Positions 42,501 to 49,704 of a DNA stretch of 64,000 nucleotides are shown in pieces; positions within the stretch are counted from its first letter, which is position 1, and each line of letters begins with the position of its first letter. The notes beneath the pieces are model-generated. The model ran no database searches and was not told where the DNA came from. It was given only the letters and a program-made list of their open reading frames with translations. Origin of the DNA: Streptomyces griseus subsp. griseus (GTDB lineage: Bacteria > Actinomycetota > Actinomycetes > Streptomycetales > Streptomycetaceae); contig NZ_JOJE01000004.1 in assembly GCF_000720255.1 (NCBI RefSeq), positions 124,001 to 188,000 of the forward strand. The letters run 5' to 3'. The translations under genes were made by a program, and so were the position numbers.

Positions 42501-42771
42501 GCCGGCCTTCAGCGCCGCCCCGGAGGGCGACGTGACCTTCGTACAGCACCGCATCGCCGCCGAGGCGGACGAGGTCTGGGAGCTGCTGAACGCGGGCGCC
42601 CGCGTCCACGTCTGCGGCGACGGCTCGAAACTGGCGCCCGGGGTACGGGCGGCGTTCCGTACGCTGTACCGGGACCGCACGCCGGACGCAGGCGAGGCGG
42701 ACGCCGAGCAGTGGCTCGACGGGCTGATCGCGGCCGGTCGCTACGTCGAGGACGTCTACGTGGCCGGCTGA
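39598..42771 (+). CDS. Self-sufficient P450/NADPH-P450 reductase fusion (CYP102 family)
   Basis: A 1057-aa BM3-type enzyme. The heme domain covers residues about 1-470: AGHETTSGAMSF I-helix, ExxR in EALRLWP, and FGTGERACIGRQF with heme Cys410. The FMN flavodoxin domain begins LFLHGSNYGTCRDFA near residue 500. The FAD/NADPH domain has RHYSISSS near 835 and VSAGTGLAPFR near 905, and the C-terminus ends GRYVEDVYVAG. It hydroxylates fatty acids or related chains in the cytosol using NADPH. In BM3 the residue stacking on FAD is Trp1046; here the equivalent is Tyr1054. ATG 39598 is behind AAAGGCAG. S. coelicolor has a related enzyme, CYP102B1. Confidence 0.96.
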   Translation: MPPTALRPQTADTVLGVPVVDISATGPGHTPVQQVMDLMREHGPVLVRRLHGRDTLFVADLDLVAELADERRFAKHVGPALENVREFAADGLFTAYNDEPNWAKAHDILMPAFALGSMRTYHPVMLKVARRLIDSWDRAAVAGRPVNVPDDMTRMTLDTIGLAGFDYDFGSFERDEPHPFVESMVRCLEWAMTRLARIPGQDHSAVDAAFRENADYLARVVDDVIAARTGTDQSGAEDLLGLMLSAAHPADGTTLDAANIRNQVITFLIAGHETTSGAMSFALYYLAKHPAALQLVQREVDALWGDSADPEPTYDEVGRLTYTRQVLNEALRLWPTAAVFSRHAVEDTLLGGRVPLRAGQAVAVLAPMLHRQPVWGDNPELFDPSRFTAEAEAARSAHAFKPFGTGERACIGRQFALHEATMLLAMLVHRYRPADHADYRLTVKETLTLKPEGFTLTLTPRTAADRVHAPLPGAAPAQAGESADTAALPTRVRPGTGVLFLHGSNYGTCRDFAAQLADEAAVIGCETQVAALDDFAGGLPTDRPVVITAASYNGRPTDDATAFAAWLEDTHDLSGVTYAVLGVGDRNWAATYQHVPARVDERLAALGATRLTDRTAADASGDLTGAVRDFTARLRTALLDQYGDPDATAPGAEPTAAYEVRAVTGGPLDALADRHGLVPMTVTEAYDLTAPGHPRRKRFVRVALPEGTAYRTADHLTVLPANAPALVERAAAALGVDLDTVLDIRPTRPRRDGLAVDRPLTVRQLLIHHVELQERPTAAQLAVLSAANPCPPERMALAALTDDPRTLVEVIEDFPALRGALDWSHLLELLTPLRPRHYSISSSPALDPGHADLMVSLLEAPARSGRGVYRGTGSGHLADVEPGDTVLARVQPCREAFRIDTAAPVVMVSAGTGLAPFRGAVADRTAARAAGAELAPALCYFGCDAPDADFLHAEELRAAEAAGAVSLRPAFSAAPEGDVTFVQHRIAAEADEVWELLNAGARVHVCGDGSKLAPGVRAAFRTLYRDRTPDAGEADAEQWLDGLIAAGRYVEDVYVAG

Positions 42772-42810
42772 CCGAGCGGCGGGCGGACCGAGAGGAAGGG
42801 TGGGCGCACG

Positions 42811-43773
42811 GTGGCGGACTCCTGGGAGCGGGCCCGGCGGGTCCTCGCGGACGCGGGCCTGCGGTCCGAGCACCTCGCCCACCTGGCGCCGCTCACCGGC
42901 GGGACGTACAACGCCGTCGACGAACTCCGCCTCACCGACGGCAGCCGCTACGTGCTGAAGACAGCGCCGACCGCGGCGGGCCTGCGGCACGAGAGCCGAC
43001 TGCTCGTCTCCGAGGCGGAGTTCTACCGGGCGGCCGCCCGGGCCGGCGTACCGGCACCGCGCGTCGTGGCGCTCGACGGGCAGCACCTGCTGATGACGAT
43101 GTGCCCGGGCGCACCCTGGGACGACTCCGTCACCGCGACGGAACGGATCGTCCTGCGCGGGGAGTTGGGGCGGCAGGTGGCCCGGCTGCACGAGATCACC
43201 GGGCCCGCCTTCGGCTATCCGTCCGGCGCCCTCGGGCCGCTCGCCCCCGACTGGCGGACCGCGTTCACCACGATGTTCGACGCGGTCCTCGACGACGCCC
43301 GCCGATACCGGGCCCCGCTGCCCCGCCCGGCCGACGAGGTGGCCCGGACCGCCGAGCGCGCGTACGACGCCCTCGACGAGGTCACCGTCCCGCGCCTCGT
43401 CCACTTCGACCTGTGGCGGGGCAACATCCTGGTCGACCGTACGGCGGGGGAGGCCCGGATCGGCGGGCTCATCGACGGTGAGCGCATGTTCTGGGGCGAC
43501 CCGCTCGCCGACTTCGTCTCCCTGGCGCTGCTCGGGGACATCACCGCCGACGAGGCGTTCCTCGCCGGCTACCGGGAGGCGGGCGGCCGCGCCGAGTTCG
43601 ACCGGCCCGTGCGGCTGCGGCTGGCCCTCTACCGCGCGTACCTCTACCTCATCATGATCTCCGAGACCGTCCCGCGGGCCGCCGGCGCTGACCACATCAC
43701 CTGGGTGGGGGACGTGGTCGCGCCCGAACTCGTCGCGGCCCTGACCGAGATCGAGTCGTCCACGGCCTCGTGA
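42811..43773 (+). CDS. Aminoglycoside phosphotransferase/fructosamine kinase-like protein
   Basis: A 320-aa protein-kinase-like fold enzyme. The nucleotide-binding N-lobe has LTGGTYNAVDELRL, the catalytic loop is LVHFDLWRGNILVD near residue 207, and the metal-binding loop is LIDGERMFWGDPLADF near 230 (IDGE in place of the usual IDFE). Such proteins phosphorylate antibiotics, fructosamines, homoserine or choline; none can be chosen here. GTG 42811 has GAGAGGAAGG upstream. It follows the P450 fusion by 39 bases and may share its transcript. Confidence 0.85.
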   Translation: MADSWERARRVLADAGLRSEHLAHLAPLTGGTYNAVDELRLTDGSRYVLKTAPTAAGLRHESRLLVSEAEFYRAAARAGVPAPRVVALDGQHLLMTMCPGAPWDDSVTATERIVLRGELGRQVARLHEITGPAFGYPSGALGPLAPDWRTAFTTMFDAVLDDARRYRAPLPRPADEVARTAERAYDALDEVTVPRLVHFDLWRGNILVDRTAGEARIGGLIDGERMFWGDPLADFVSLALLGDITADEAFLAGYREAGGRAEFDRPVRLRLALYRAYLYLIMISETVPRAAGADHITWVGDVVAPELVAALTEIESSTAS

Positions 43774-43867
43774 CCCGCGCGGCCCCCGGCGCGGAGGTTT
43801 CGCAGGTCGTGGCGGAGGTACTCGCGTGTCTTTCGACGACGGGAACCCTGAGGGGAAGGAGTACGCC

Positions 43868-44134
43868 ATGACCGAGCATCGCGTCGAAGGACCGGGCCAG
43901 AGTGACGGGCCCGTGCCGCGGGACCTGCCGGACCAGCAGGCACAGGGCGGCGAGGACCCCTGGGAGGGAGACCCCGCCCGCGCGCAGGCCGACGCCGAGA
44001 CCGAGGATCCGGACAACGCCCCCCGCTCCGAGGACGTCCCGGACACGGACGAGGCGGGCACGGGCCGCCAGGGCGCCCCGCACGGAGCCACCGTCCACCC
44101 CGAACACCCCGTACCGGACGAACCCTCGGCCTGA
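43868..44134 (+). CDS. Small acidic disordered protein (88 aa)
   Basis: An 88-aa product dominated by Asp, Glu, Pro, Gly and Gln, with no hydrophobic core (for example ADAETEDPDNAPRSEDVPDTDEAG), so it is predicted to be intrinsically disordered. ATG 43868 is behind AAGGAG at 43855-43860, a good ribosome-binding site, which supports expression; an in-frame GTG 43826 is less likely. No family is recognised. It ends 24 bases before a terminator-like hairpin. Confidence 0.65.
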   Translation: MTEHRVEGPGQSDGPVPRDLPDQQAQGGEDPWEGDPARAQADAETEDPDNAPRSEDVPDTDEAGTGRQGAPHGATVHPEHPVPDEPSA

Positions 44135-44157
44135 TCCCCGCCCGCACACCCACCCCG

Positions 44158-44188
44158 AGCCGACCGCGGCACCAGGCCCCGGTCGGCT
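44158..44188. terminator. Hairpin between convergent genes
   Basis: AGCCGACCG (44158-44166) and CGGTCGGCT (44180-44188) form a perfect 9-bp stem with a 13-base loop in the gap between the 88-aa ORF and the epimerase-type gene. It probably ends transcription from both sides. Confidence 0.6.
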
Positions 44189-44207
44189 TGATGGGCTCCG
44201 CCCTGCC

Positions 44208-45236
44208 TCAGCCGACCTTGCGCCCCGCCATCGGGGCCGTGTCCTCGCCCTCGCCGCGTTGCATGCCCAGGAGGAACTCCTCCAGCACCTCGGTCGCGGT
44301 GTGCCGGGGGTGCCAGCCGAGTTCGGCGCGGGCGCGGGCGGTGTCCATCATCGGCAGCCTGAGCACCGCGTCGAAGAGGTGCGGGGAGGCCGGCAGCATG
44401 TGCAGCCCCCACGCGGCGGCGATCGCCGAGCGGGCCGCCGTACGGGGCACCCGGACCGGGCGGGCGCCGAACATCTCGCCCAGCAGCTCCGCGTCGACCG
44501 TCGGCTCGGCCGCCAGGTTGAAGGCGCCGCGGACCTCGGTGGTCACCGCGAGCCGGTACGCCTCGGCCGCGTCGTCCGTGTGCAGTGCCTGCACCCGCAG
44601 TCCCGGCACATCGGGCAGGAAGCGCAGCATCTCCGGCCTGGCCAGCGGTCCGGGCAGGAAGCGGCCGCCGAAGATGCGGCGCTGTTCGCTCGCCGACTCC
44701 CGCTTGAAGAGGAAGGCGGGCCGCATCCGCACCACCCGGGTGTTCGAATGGTCGCGCTCGAACGTGTCCAGCGCCCGCTCCAGGTAGGCCTTCTCCCGGC
44801 AGTACGCGGCGTCCGGCCAGCCGTGCGTAGGCCAGGACTCGTCCACCGTGTGGTCCTTGGGTCCGGGCGAGTACGCGCCCACCGACGACGCGTGCACCAG
44901 CACCGGCACGTCCGCGGCCGCCACCGCCTCGAACACCCTGATGCTGCCCAGGACGTTGGTGCGCCAGGTCCGCGCCGGATCGTGCGTCGGCTGGAAGGCC
45001 CACGCCAGATGGATCACCGCGTCGGCCCCCTCGAAGTGCGCGGCCAGGTCGGTCCGCTCGGCCGACAGGTCGACCGCCGCCCACTCCGTCCCCGGCGGCT
45101 TCCAGTCCGGGATCCGCCGCGCCAGACCCAGTACGGAGCCCACCCCCAGGTCCTCCGAGAGCAGGCGCACCACACTGGTGCCGACATTGCCCGTGGCGCC
45201 CGTGACGACGATCCTCATGCCCGTTTCGCTGCTCAC
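44208..45236 (-). CDS. NAD-dependent epimerase/dehydratase-type extended SDR
   Basis: A 342-aa extended SDR beginning VSSETGMRIVVTGATGNVG, with the dinucleotide loop, HLAWAFQPT near residue 96, and a Ser-Ser-x-x-x-Tyr region VHASSVGAYSPGPKDH near 140. The usual YxxxK is not obvious (YCREK near 172 is a candidate). The fold suggests sugar-nucleotide or small-carbonyl chemistry; the substrate is unknown. GTG 45236 has GAGGAG nine bases before it. It lies 63 bases after the SDR upstream on the same strand. Confidence 0.85.
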   Translation of the reverse strand: MSSETGMRIVVTGATGNVGTSVVRLLSEDLGVGSVLGLARRIPDWKPPGTEWAAVDLSAERTDLAAHFEGADAVIHLAWAFQPTHDPARTWRTNVLGSIRVFEAVAAADVPVLVHASSVGAYSPGPKDHTVDESWPTHGWPDAAYCREKAYLERALDTFERDHSNTRVVRMRPAFLFKRESASEQRRIFGGRFLPGPLARPEMLRFLPDVPGLRVQALHTDDAAEAYRLAVTTEVRGAFNLAAEPTVDAELLGEMFGARPVRVPRTAARSAIAAAWGLHMLPASPHLFDAVLRLPMMDTARARAELGWHPRHTATEVLEEFLLGMQRGEGEDTAPMAGRKVG

Positions 45237-45299
45237 CTTCGGCTCCTCTCACCTGCTCCGCCGGGGAACGGACCGAGTACCCGGGTCACGGGCGAACCA

Positions 45300-46274
45300 T
45301 CACCGGACGTCGAACGCGTCCACGCCTGTCCGCTCCGCCGACAGCTTCCACAGTCGGGCCGCCTGTTCCGGGTCGGTCGCCCAGGGCCGCACGCCCGAGG
45401 TCACGTCGTCGGACAGGGCGGCCTCGGCGATGTCGCAGTCCTCCAGGTAGACGCCGCCCAGACCCGCCAGCTGGGGCGAGGTCGCGGCCCACACCTGGGT
45501 CGCGGCGCCCTGCTGCGGGCTCTTGAAGCCCTCGGGGTTGAGCACGTTGCCCGCCTCGTCGATCCAGCCGCGCTCGATCATCTCCTCCTTGGGCAGGTGC
45601 CGCTGGAGCGGCGTGATGATGCCGCCGGGGTGGAGAGAGAAGGCTTGTACACCATGCTCCCGGGCGAGCCGGTCGAGGTGGACGGCGAACAGCACGTTCG
45701 CCGTCTTCGCCTGCCCGTACGCCTGCCACTTGTCGTAGCCCTCACGCCAGTCGACGTCGTCCCAGCGCATCCCGGAGAAGTGATGGGCGCGGGAGGAGAC
45801 GGAGACCACACGGGCACCACCGGGCTCGATCGCCGGCCACAGCCGGTTGACCAGGGCGAAGTGGCCGAGGTGGTTCGTCGCGAACTGCGCCTCCCAGCCG
45901 GGTCCGACCCGGGTCTCGGGGCACGCCATGATCCCGGCGCTGTTGATCACGATGTCGAGGGTGCGGTCCGAGGCGAGGAACCGGTCGGCGAAGGCGCGAA
46001 CGCTGTCGAGGTCGCCGAGGTCGAGCTCGTCCACCTCGACCCCGGTGAGGCCGCCCAGGGCCTGCGTCGCGGCTTCCGTGCGGCGCGCGGGTACGACGAC
46101 CCGGGCGCCGGCCTTGACCAGTGCGCGCGTGGTCTCCAGGCCGAGCCCCGAGTAGCCACCGGTGACGAGTGCGAGCCGTCCGGTGAGGTCGACGCCGTCG
46201 AGGACGTCGTCAGCGGTGCTCTCTGCGCCGAAGCCCGATCCGATCTTGTGCTGTGCCGTGGTGCTGTAGGTCAT
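45300..46274 (-). CDS. SDR oxidoreductase with MerR-type promoter, probably leaderless
   Basis: A 324-aa short-chain dehydrogenase of the retinol-dehydrogenase/WW-oxidoreductase-like group. LALVTGGYSGLGLETTRAL is near residue 35, NSAGIMACP near 115, and the catalytic pair YGQAKTANVLF near 190. ATG 46274 (MTYSTTAQ) has no ribosome-binding site and sits eight bases after a TAGCGT -10 hexamer, so the mRNA is predicted to begin at or near the start codon. The promoter has a 19-bp spacer with a dyad, typical of activation by a MerR-family regulator. It probably acts on reactive carbonyls or alcohols. Confidence 0.9.
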   Translation of the reverse strand: MTYSTTAQHKIGSGFGAESTADDVLDGVDLTGRLALVTGGYSGLGLETTRALVKAGARVVVPARRTEAATQALGGLTGVEVDELDLGDLDSVRAFADRFLASDRTLDIVINSAGIMACPETRVGPGWEAQFATNHLGHFALVNRLWPAIEPGGARVVSVSSRAHHFSGMRWDDVDWREGYDKWQAYGQAKTANVLFAVHLDRLAREHGVQAFSLHPGGIITPLQRHLPKEEMIERGWIDEAGNVLNPEGFKSPQQGAATQVWAATSPQLAGLGGVYLEDCDIAEAALSDDVTSGVRPWATDPEQAARLWKLSAERTGVDAFDVR

Positions 46275-46281
46275 GTCCGGC

Positions 46282-46312
46282 ACGCTACGAATTCGAGCGC
46301 ACTCGAAGTCAA
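46282..46312 (-). promoter_or_regulatory. MerR-type promoter with 19-bp spacer
   Basis: On the minus strand, TTGACT (46312-46307) and TAGCGT (46287-46282) are separated by 19 bp. The spacer contains the dyad TTCGAG-TGCG-CTCGAA (46307-46292). Overlong 19-bp spacers with a central dyad are the hallmark of MerR-family activated promoters. No merR gene is in the window. Confidence 0.7.
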
Positions 46313-46370
46313 GGGCGTGCTCCGGCCAGAGAACCGGCCAGAGAACCCACCAGGGAACCGGACCAGAGCC

Positions 46371-46415
46371 GGACAGAAAAGAGCCCCGACCGGACGGGGG
46401 ATTCCGGTCGGGGCT
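46371..46415 (-). terminator. Strong Rho-independent terminator
   Basis: A perfect 13-bp stem (46403-46415 with 46382-46394), with an 8-base loop, is followed on the minus strand by CTTTTCTG. It ends the candidate RNA and/or the FUSC transcript and insulates the downstream SDR gene. Confidence 0.85.
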
Positions 46416-46536
46416 GTCAGAAGGTGGGTACGGATGGCGGTCGCCTCTCGGCGAAAGGCTCCACAGGGCTTCAGCCGAACGATCGTCCCTGTGGGCAAAA
46501 GGTGAGGCCCGGGGACACTGTCCCATCCGTACCCAC
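46371..46536 (-). ncRNA. Candidate structured RNA with terminal 14-bp stem and terminator
   Basis: On the minus strand a perfect 14-bp stem (46523-46536 with 46424-46437) closes an 85-base interior with three local hairpins. These are GGGAC-AGT-GTCCC (46524-46512), an 8-bp stem (46487-46494 with 46461-46468, 18-base loop) and a 7-bp stem GCCTTTC-GCC-GAGAGGC (46459-46443). The last has a G-U pair only on the minus strand; the plus strand would have a C-A mismatch, which supports minus transcription. Eight bases after the stem comes a Rho-independent terminator. It lies 66 bases after the FUSC stop and about 100 bases before the SDR promoter. It could be a free-standing sRNA, a riboswitch-like leader or a 3'-UTR element. 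I recognise no Rfam family. Confidence 0.6.
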
Positions 46537-46602
46537 GGCTGGTTCAACGGCCAACCACTCGTGCGTGTTCCTCGCCCCACGCCCGTCGTGCCGTGACGTG
46601 TG

Positions 46603-47784
46603 TCACCCCTCGCCCCCCTTCGGTGCCGGTGCCACCTCCGACCAGATGTTCTCCGCCTCCAGCAGCAGCGTGCCCAGCACCGCCGTAGGGGCCGCGCCCC
46701 CTTCCCGCGCATGGTGACTCAGACTGCTCTGCAGACGGCCGTGCAGCTCGCGAAGCTCCTCCAGTGCCGCCCGCGACCCGTCCTTGGCGGACTCGTGGCA
46801 GGCGTCCCCGATCAGCTCCAGCAGCCGGGCGTACTCCCGCAGCGCCGGTCCGTCCGGCGGGGCGGGGGATCGGTCGTCGTCGACGGACACCGCGAGGGTG
46901 CGCGTCAGGACCGTCACATGGGTGGCGACGCGGCACCAGCGTTGGTCCTCCGTCTCCGGAGGCACATCCAGCGACCCCCGGTGCAGTGCGCGTAGCGGGC
47001 GGGCCGTCAGGCGCAGACTCTCCCGGCTCCAGGAGCGCGCCGAGCGCAGCCCCTCACACCGGCGTTCCAGCCGGGCGGCCGCCCGCGACCACTCGGCGGC
47101 CGTCGACGCGTCCCATTCGCCCTCCAGCAGCCCGGCGGAGATCGCATGCAGCACGTCCCCCGCACCCCGGGCCAGTGCCGCCAGGTTCTCCCGCACGTCC
47201 CGCAGGTGCACCGGCGGCAGGACCAGAGCGTTGACCGCGACACCGACGACCGCGCCGAGCGCCGCCTCCCCCACCCGGTGCGTCACGGCCGGCACCGTGA
47301 CCGCCGTGCCCGAGGCGACGGTGAACAGGGCCGTGGTGGCCGCGTACACGCCCTGGTCCCCGAACCGGGACCAGTTCGCCAGCAGCATCAGGGGCGGCAG
47401 GCACAGCGCCAGCGCCCCCGTGGTGTCGTCGGTGATCACCTGCGCCAGCGAGGCGAGCAGCGCCCCCACGCAGATCGCCGTGAACTGCTGCGCCGCCTGC
47501 CGCAGCGAGCTGTACACCGTGGCCTGCACCAGCACCAGTGCCACCCAGGGCGCCATCATGGCCAGCGGGTCGTCCAGCAGGACTCCGCCCAGGAACCAGG
47601 CGATCAACGCGGCCCCCGCCGCCTTCAGCGACTGCACGACCAGGTCGCGCTCCCGGCCGGGGCCGCTCCAGGCCGCCCGGACCGACAGGGCAACGCCGTT
47701 CGCCCCCCGCCGTACGAAATCCACCGGCCCGGAACCGTTCAGGGGCCGTTCCCACAGCCGTACCTCATCACTCACACGCGTCAT
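46603..47784 (-). CDS. FUSC-family membrane protein
   Basis: A 393-aa protein with the same plan as the one at 35377-36615. Hydrophobic helices cover residues about 50-190 (AALIAWFLGGVLL, APWVALVLVQATVYSSL, LGAVVGVAVNALVLPPVHL), followed by a long helical, charged cytoplasmic region. The conserved VAVNALVLPP loop resembles VGLAINLLLAPP in the paralogue. It is a probable aromatic-acid or amphiphile exporter half-molecule that would dimerise. ATG 47784 starts the frame. The 3' end is followed by the candidate structured RNA. Confidence 0.85.
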   Translation of the reverse strand: MTRVSDEVRLWERPLNGSGPVDFVRRGANGVALSVRAAWSGPGRERDLVVQSLKAAGAALIAWFLGGVLLDDPLAMMAPWVALVLVQATVYSSLRQAAQQFTAICVGALLASLAQVITDDTTGALALCLPPLMLLANWSRFGDQGVYAATTALFTVASGTAVTVPAVTHRVGEAALGAVVGVAVNALVLPPVHLRDVRENLAALARGAGDVLHAISAGLLEGEWDASTAAEWSRAAARLERRCEGLRSARSWSRESLRLTARPLRALHRGSLDVPPETEDQRWCRVATHVTVLTRTLAVSVDDDRSPAPPDGPALREYARLLELIGDACHESAKDGSRAALEELRELHGRLQSSLSHHAREGGAAPTAVLGTLLLEAENIWSEVAPAPKGGEG

Positions 47785-47814
47785 GACCTGCGGATATTCC
47801 CCGTTTCCGGCGGG

Positions 47815-48480
47815 TCATGCCAGAGGACTGTCGGCCAGGGAGGCCAGCAGGTGCGCGGGATCGTCGTAGATCACCTCCGCGCCGGCCTCTTCCAGGTCGG
47901 CGCGCGGGATGCCGCCGCACAGCACGCCGACGCACCGCACCCCGGCCTGGCGGCCGGCCAGCATGTCCCACACGGTGTCGCCGACGAACACGGCCCGCTC
48001 GGCGGGCACCCCCGCCAGCTCCAGGGCGTGCTCGACGGGCTCCGGCGCGGGCTTGCCCCGCTCCACGTCGTCGGCGCTCGCCGTCGCGGTGATGGCCTCG
48101 TCGGCGTCGATCGCGCGCCGCAGCGCGGACAGCTCCGCACCGCTCGCCGAGGTGGCGAGCACCACCGCCCAGTCGTCCTTGTGCAGGCGCCGCAACAGCC
48201 GGCCGGCGTCCCGCAGCGCGGGCAGCCGGTCGAAGTACTGGCCGTAGAGCGCCTTGTGGGCGGCGCTGAGCTCGTCGTCCCGCTCCTCGTCCCGGTCGTC
48301 GCCGAGCAGGTGCGCGATCAGGTCCGACGAACCGAGCCCCACCGCCCGGTGGACGGCGTGCATCGGGACCCGGTGGCCCGCCTGCCGGAAGGCCTCCCAC
48401 CAGGTCGTCACATGGAGGTGGTTGGTGTCGACGAGGGTCCCGTCGACGTCGAACAGGGCCGCGCGCCGCTGGGTCGGCAT
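47815..48480 (-). CDS. HAD-superfamily phosphatase
   Basis: A 221-aa HAD hydrolase of the phosphoglycolate phosphatase/beta-phosphoglucomutase group. Motif I is FDVDGTLVDTNH near residue 10, motif II LATSASGAELSAL near 112, the motif III Lys lies in VERGKPAPEPVEHAL near 140, and motif IV is FVGDTVWDMLAG near 165. The cap domain is alpha-helical. It dephosphorylates a small metabolite. ATG 48480 (MPTQRRAAL) fits motif I spacing better than upstream codons. It lies 30 bases upstream of the FUSC gene on the same strand. Confidence 0.9.
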   Translation of the reverse strand: MPTQRRAALFDVDGTLVDTNHLHVTTWWEAFRQAGHRVPMHAVHRAVGLGSSDLIAHLLGDDRDEERDDELSAAHKALYGQYFDRLPALRDAGRLLRRLHKDDWAVVLATSASGAELSALRRAIDADEAITATASADDVERGKPAPEPVEHALELAGVPAERAVFVGDTVWDMLAGRQAGVRCVGVLCGGIPRADLEEAGAEVIYDDPAHLLASLADSPLA

Positions 48481-48523
48481 GGTCGAGGTGCTCCTTTCGC
48501 TCCGGGGCCGTCCGAGTACCACG

Positions 48524-49561
48524 TCAGCGCCCGGCCACTCCCGCCGGGGTGCGCCCCTCCCGCGTCCAGGCCAGCAGCTCGTCCGCGGACCAGGTGGTGA
48601 CCACCCGCTCCGGCGGCACCCCGCACTCCTCCGCCCGCGCGCACCCGTGGGCCTGCCAGTCCAGCTGGCCGGGCGCGTGCGCGTCGGTGTCGATCGAGAA
48701 CAGCACCCCGGCGTCCACGGCCCGCCGCAGCAGCCGCTTGGGCGGGTCGAGCCGCTCCGGGCGGCTGTTGATCTCCACGGCCGTGCCCGACTCGGAGCAC
48801 GCGGCGAACACCTCGTCCGCGTCGAACTCCGACTCCGGCCGCCCCCGCCCGCTGACCAGCCGCCCGGTGCAGTGCCCGAGCACGTCGGCGTGCGGATTGC
48901 GTACGGCGGCCACCATGCGGCGGGTCATCGCCCGCGCCCCCATGCGCAGCTTGGAGTGGACCGACACCACCACGAGGTCGAGCCGTTCGAGCAGCTCCGG
49001 CTCCTGGTCGAGGGAGCCGTCGTCGAGGATGTCGCACTCGATGCCGGTCAGCAGCCGGAACGGCGCCCAGTCCGCGTTGAGCCGTTCCACCACGTCCAGC
49101 TGCTCCCGCAACCGCTCCGCGGACAGACCGCGCGCCACCGTCAGCCGCGGCGAGTGGTCGGTCAGCACCGCCCACTCGTGCCCGAGTGCGGCCGCCGCCC
49201 GGCCCATCTCCTCGATCGGGCTGCCGCCGTCCGACCAGTCCGAGTGCAGATGGCAGTCCCCGCGCAGCAGCGCCCGCAGCTCCTCGCCGCCCTGCACGAG
49301 CGGTCCCCCCGCCTCGCCCTCCAGCTTCTCCAGGTAGGCCGGGACCCGCTCCTCCAAGGCTTCCCGTACCACCTGCGCGGTCTTCGGGCCGAGGCCCTTG
49401 AGCGCCTCGAGCGTGCCCGCCCCGGCCCGTTCCTCCACCTCGCCCTCGGGCAGCCGAGACACCACCCGGGCCGCCGTGCGGAAGGCCTGGACACGGTACG
49501 TCGGCGCCAGGGAACGCTCCAGCAGGAAGGCGATCCGCTCCAGGGCACGGACGGGGTCCAT
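48524..49561 (-). CDS. PHP-domain protein with PolX-like N-terminus
   Basis: A 345-aa protein. The N-terminal about 85 residues resemble the helix-hairpin-helix part of family X DNA polymerases (LEALKGLGPKTAQVVREAL), but no nucleotidyltransferase core follows. The C-terminal PHP phosphoesterase has HLHSDWSDG near residue 103, LTDHSPRL near 133, TGIECDI near 170, SVHSKL near 200, HCTGR near 230 and DTDAHAPGQLDW near 290, a complete set of metal ligands. It is likely a 3'-phosphatase or exonuclease-like enzyme in DNA repair. ATG 49561 has GGAGG seven bases upstream; ATG 49585 does not. Confidence 0.88.
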   Translation of the reverse strand: MDPVRALERIAFLLERSLAPTYRVQAFRTAARVVSRLPEGEVEERAGAGTLEALKGLGPKTAQVVREALEERVPAYLEKLEGEAGGPLVQGGEELRALLRGDCHLHSDWSDGGSPIEEMGRAAAALGHEWAVLTDHSPRLTVARGLSAERLREQLDVVERLNADWAPFRLLTGIECDILDDGSLDQEPELLERLDLVVVSVHSKLRMGARAMTRRMVAAVRNPHADVLGHCTGRLVSGRGRPESEFDADEVFAACSESGTAVEINSRPERLDPPKRLLRRAVDAGVLFSIDTDAHAPGQLDWQAHGCARAEECGVPPERVVTTWSADELLAWTREGRTPAGVAGR

Positions 49562-49704
49562 CACTACCTCCGACTCCGGTCTCATGAGTTCCGTTCACGC
49601 TCCAGAGTTCCCCAGCCCCACCCGGCACGCACGACGAGCACACGGTTTGTCCGGTACGCACCCGGGTACTGCGAAGCGTCGTCCCCTTCGTGAGGAGGTA
49701 TGCG

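Noticed and set aside
38379..43481. A 1700-codon open frame on the plus strand
   Set aside because: It overlaps the BM3-like gene in another frame and is dominated by Arg/Pro/His, typical of frame-shifted high-GC coding sequence.
38767..45252. A 2161-codon open frame on the minus strand
   Set aside because: It lies antisense to the P450 fusion and kinase-like genes, has Gly/Arg/Val-rich low-complexity content and no domain signature; it is a GC-rich shadow frame.
46424..46536. tRNA, tmRNA, 6S or SRP RNA
   Set aside because: The structure has no anticodon arm, tag or SRP helix-8 motif, and the 14-bp closing stem with three hairpins does not match 6S; left as unknown.
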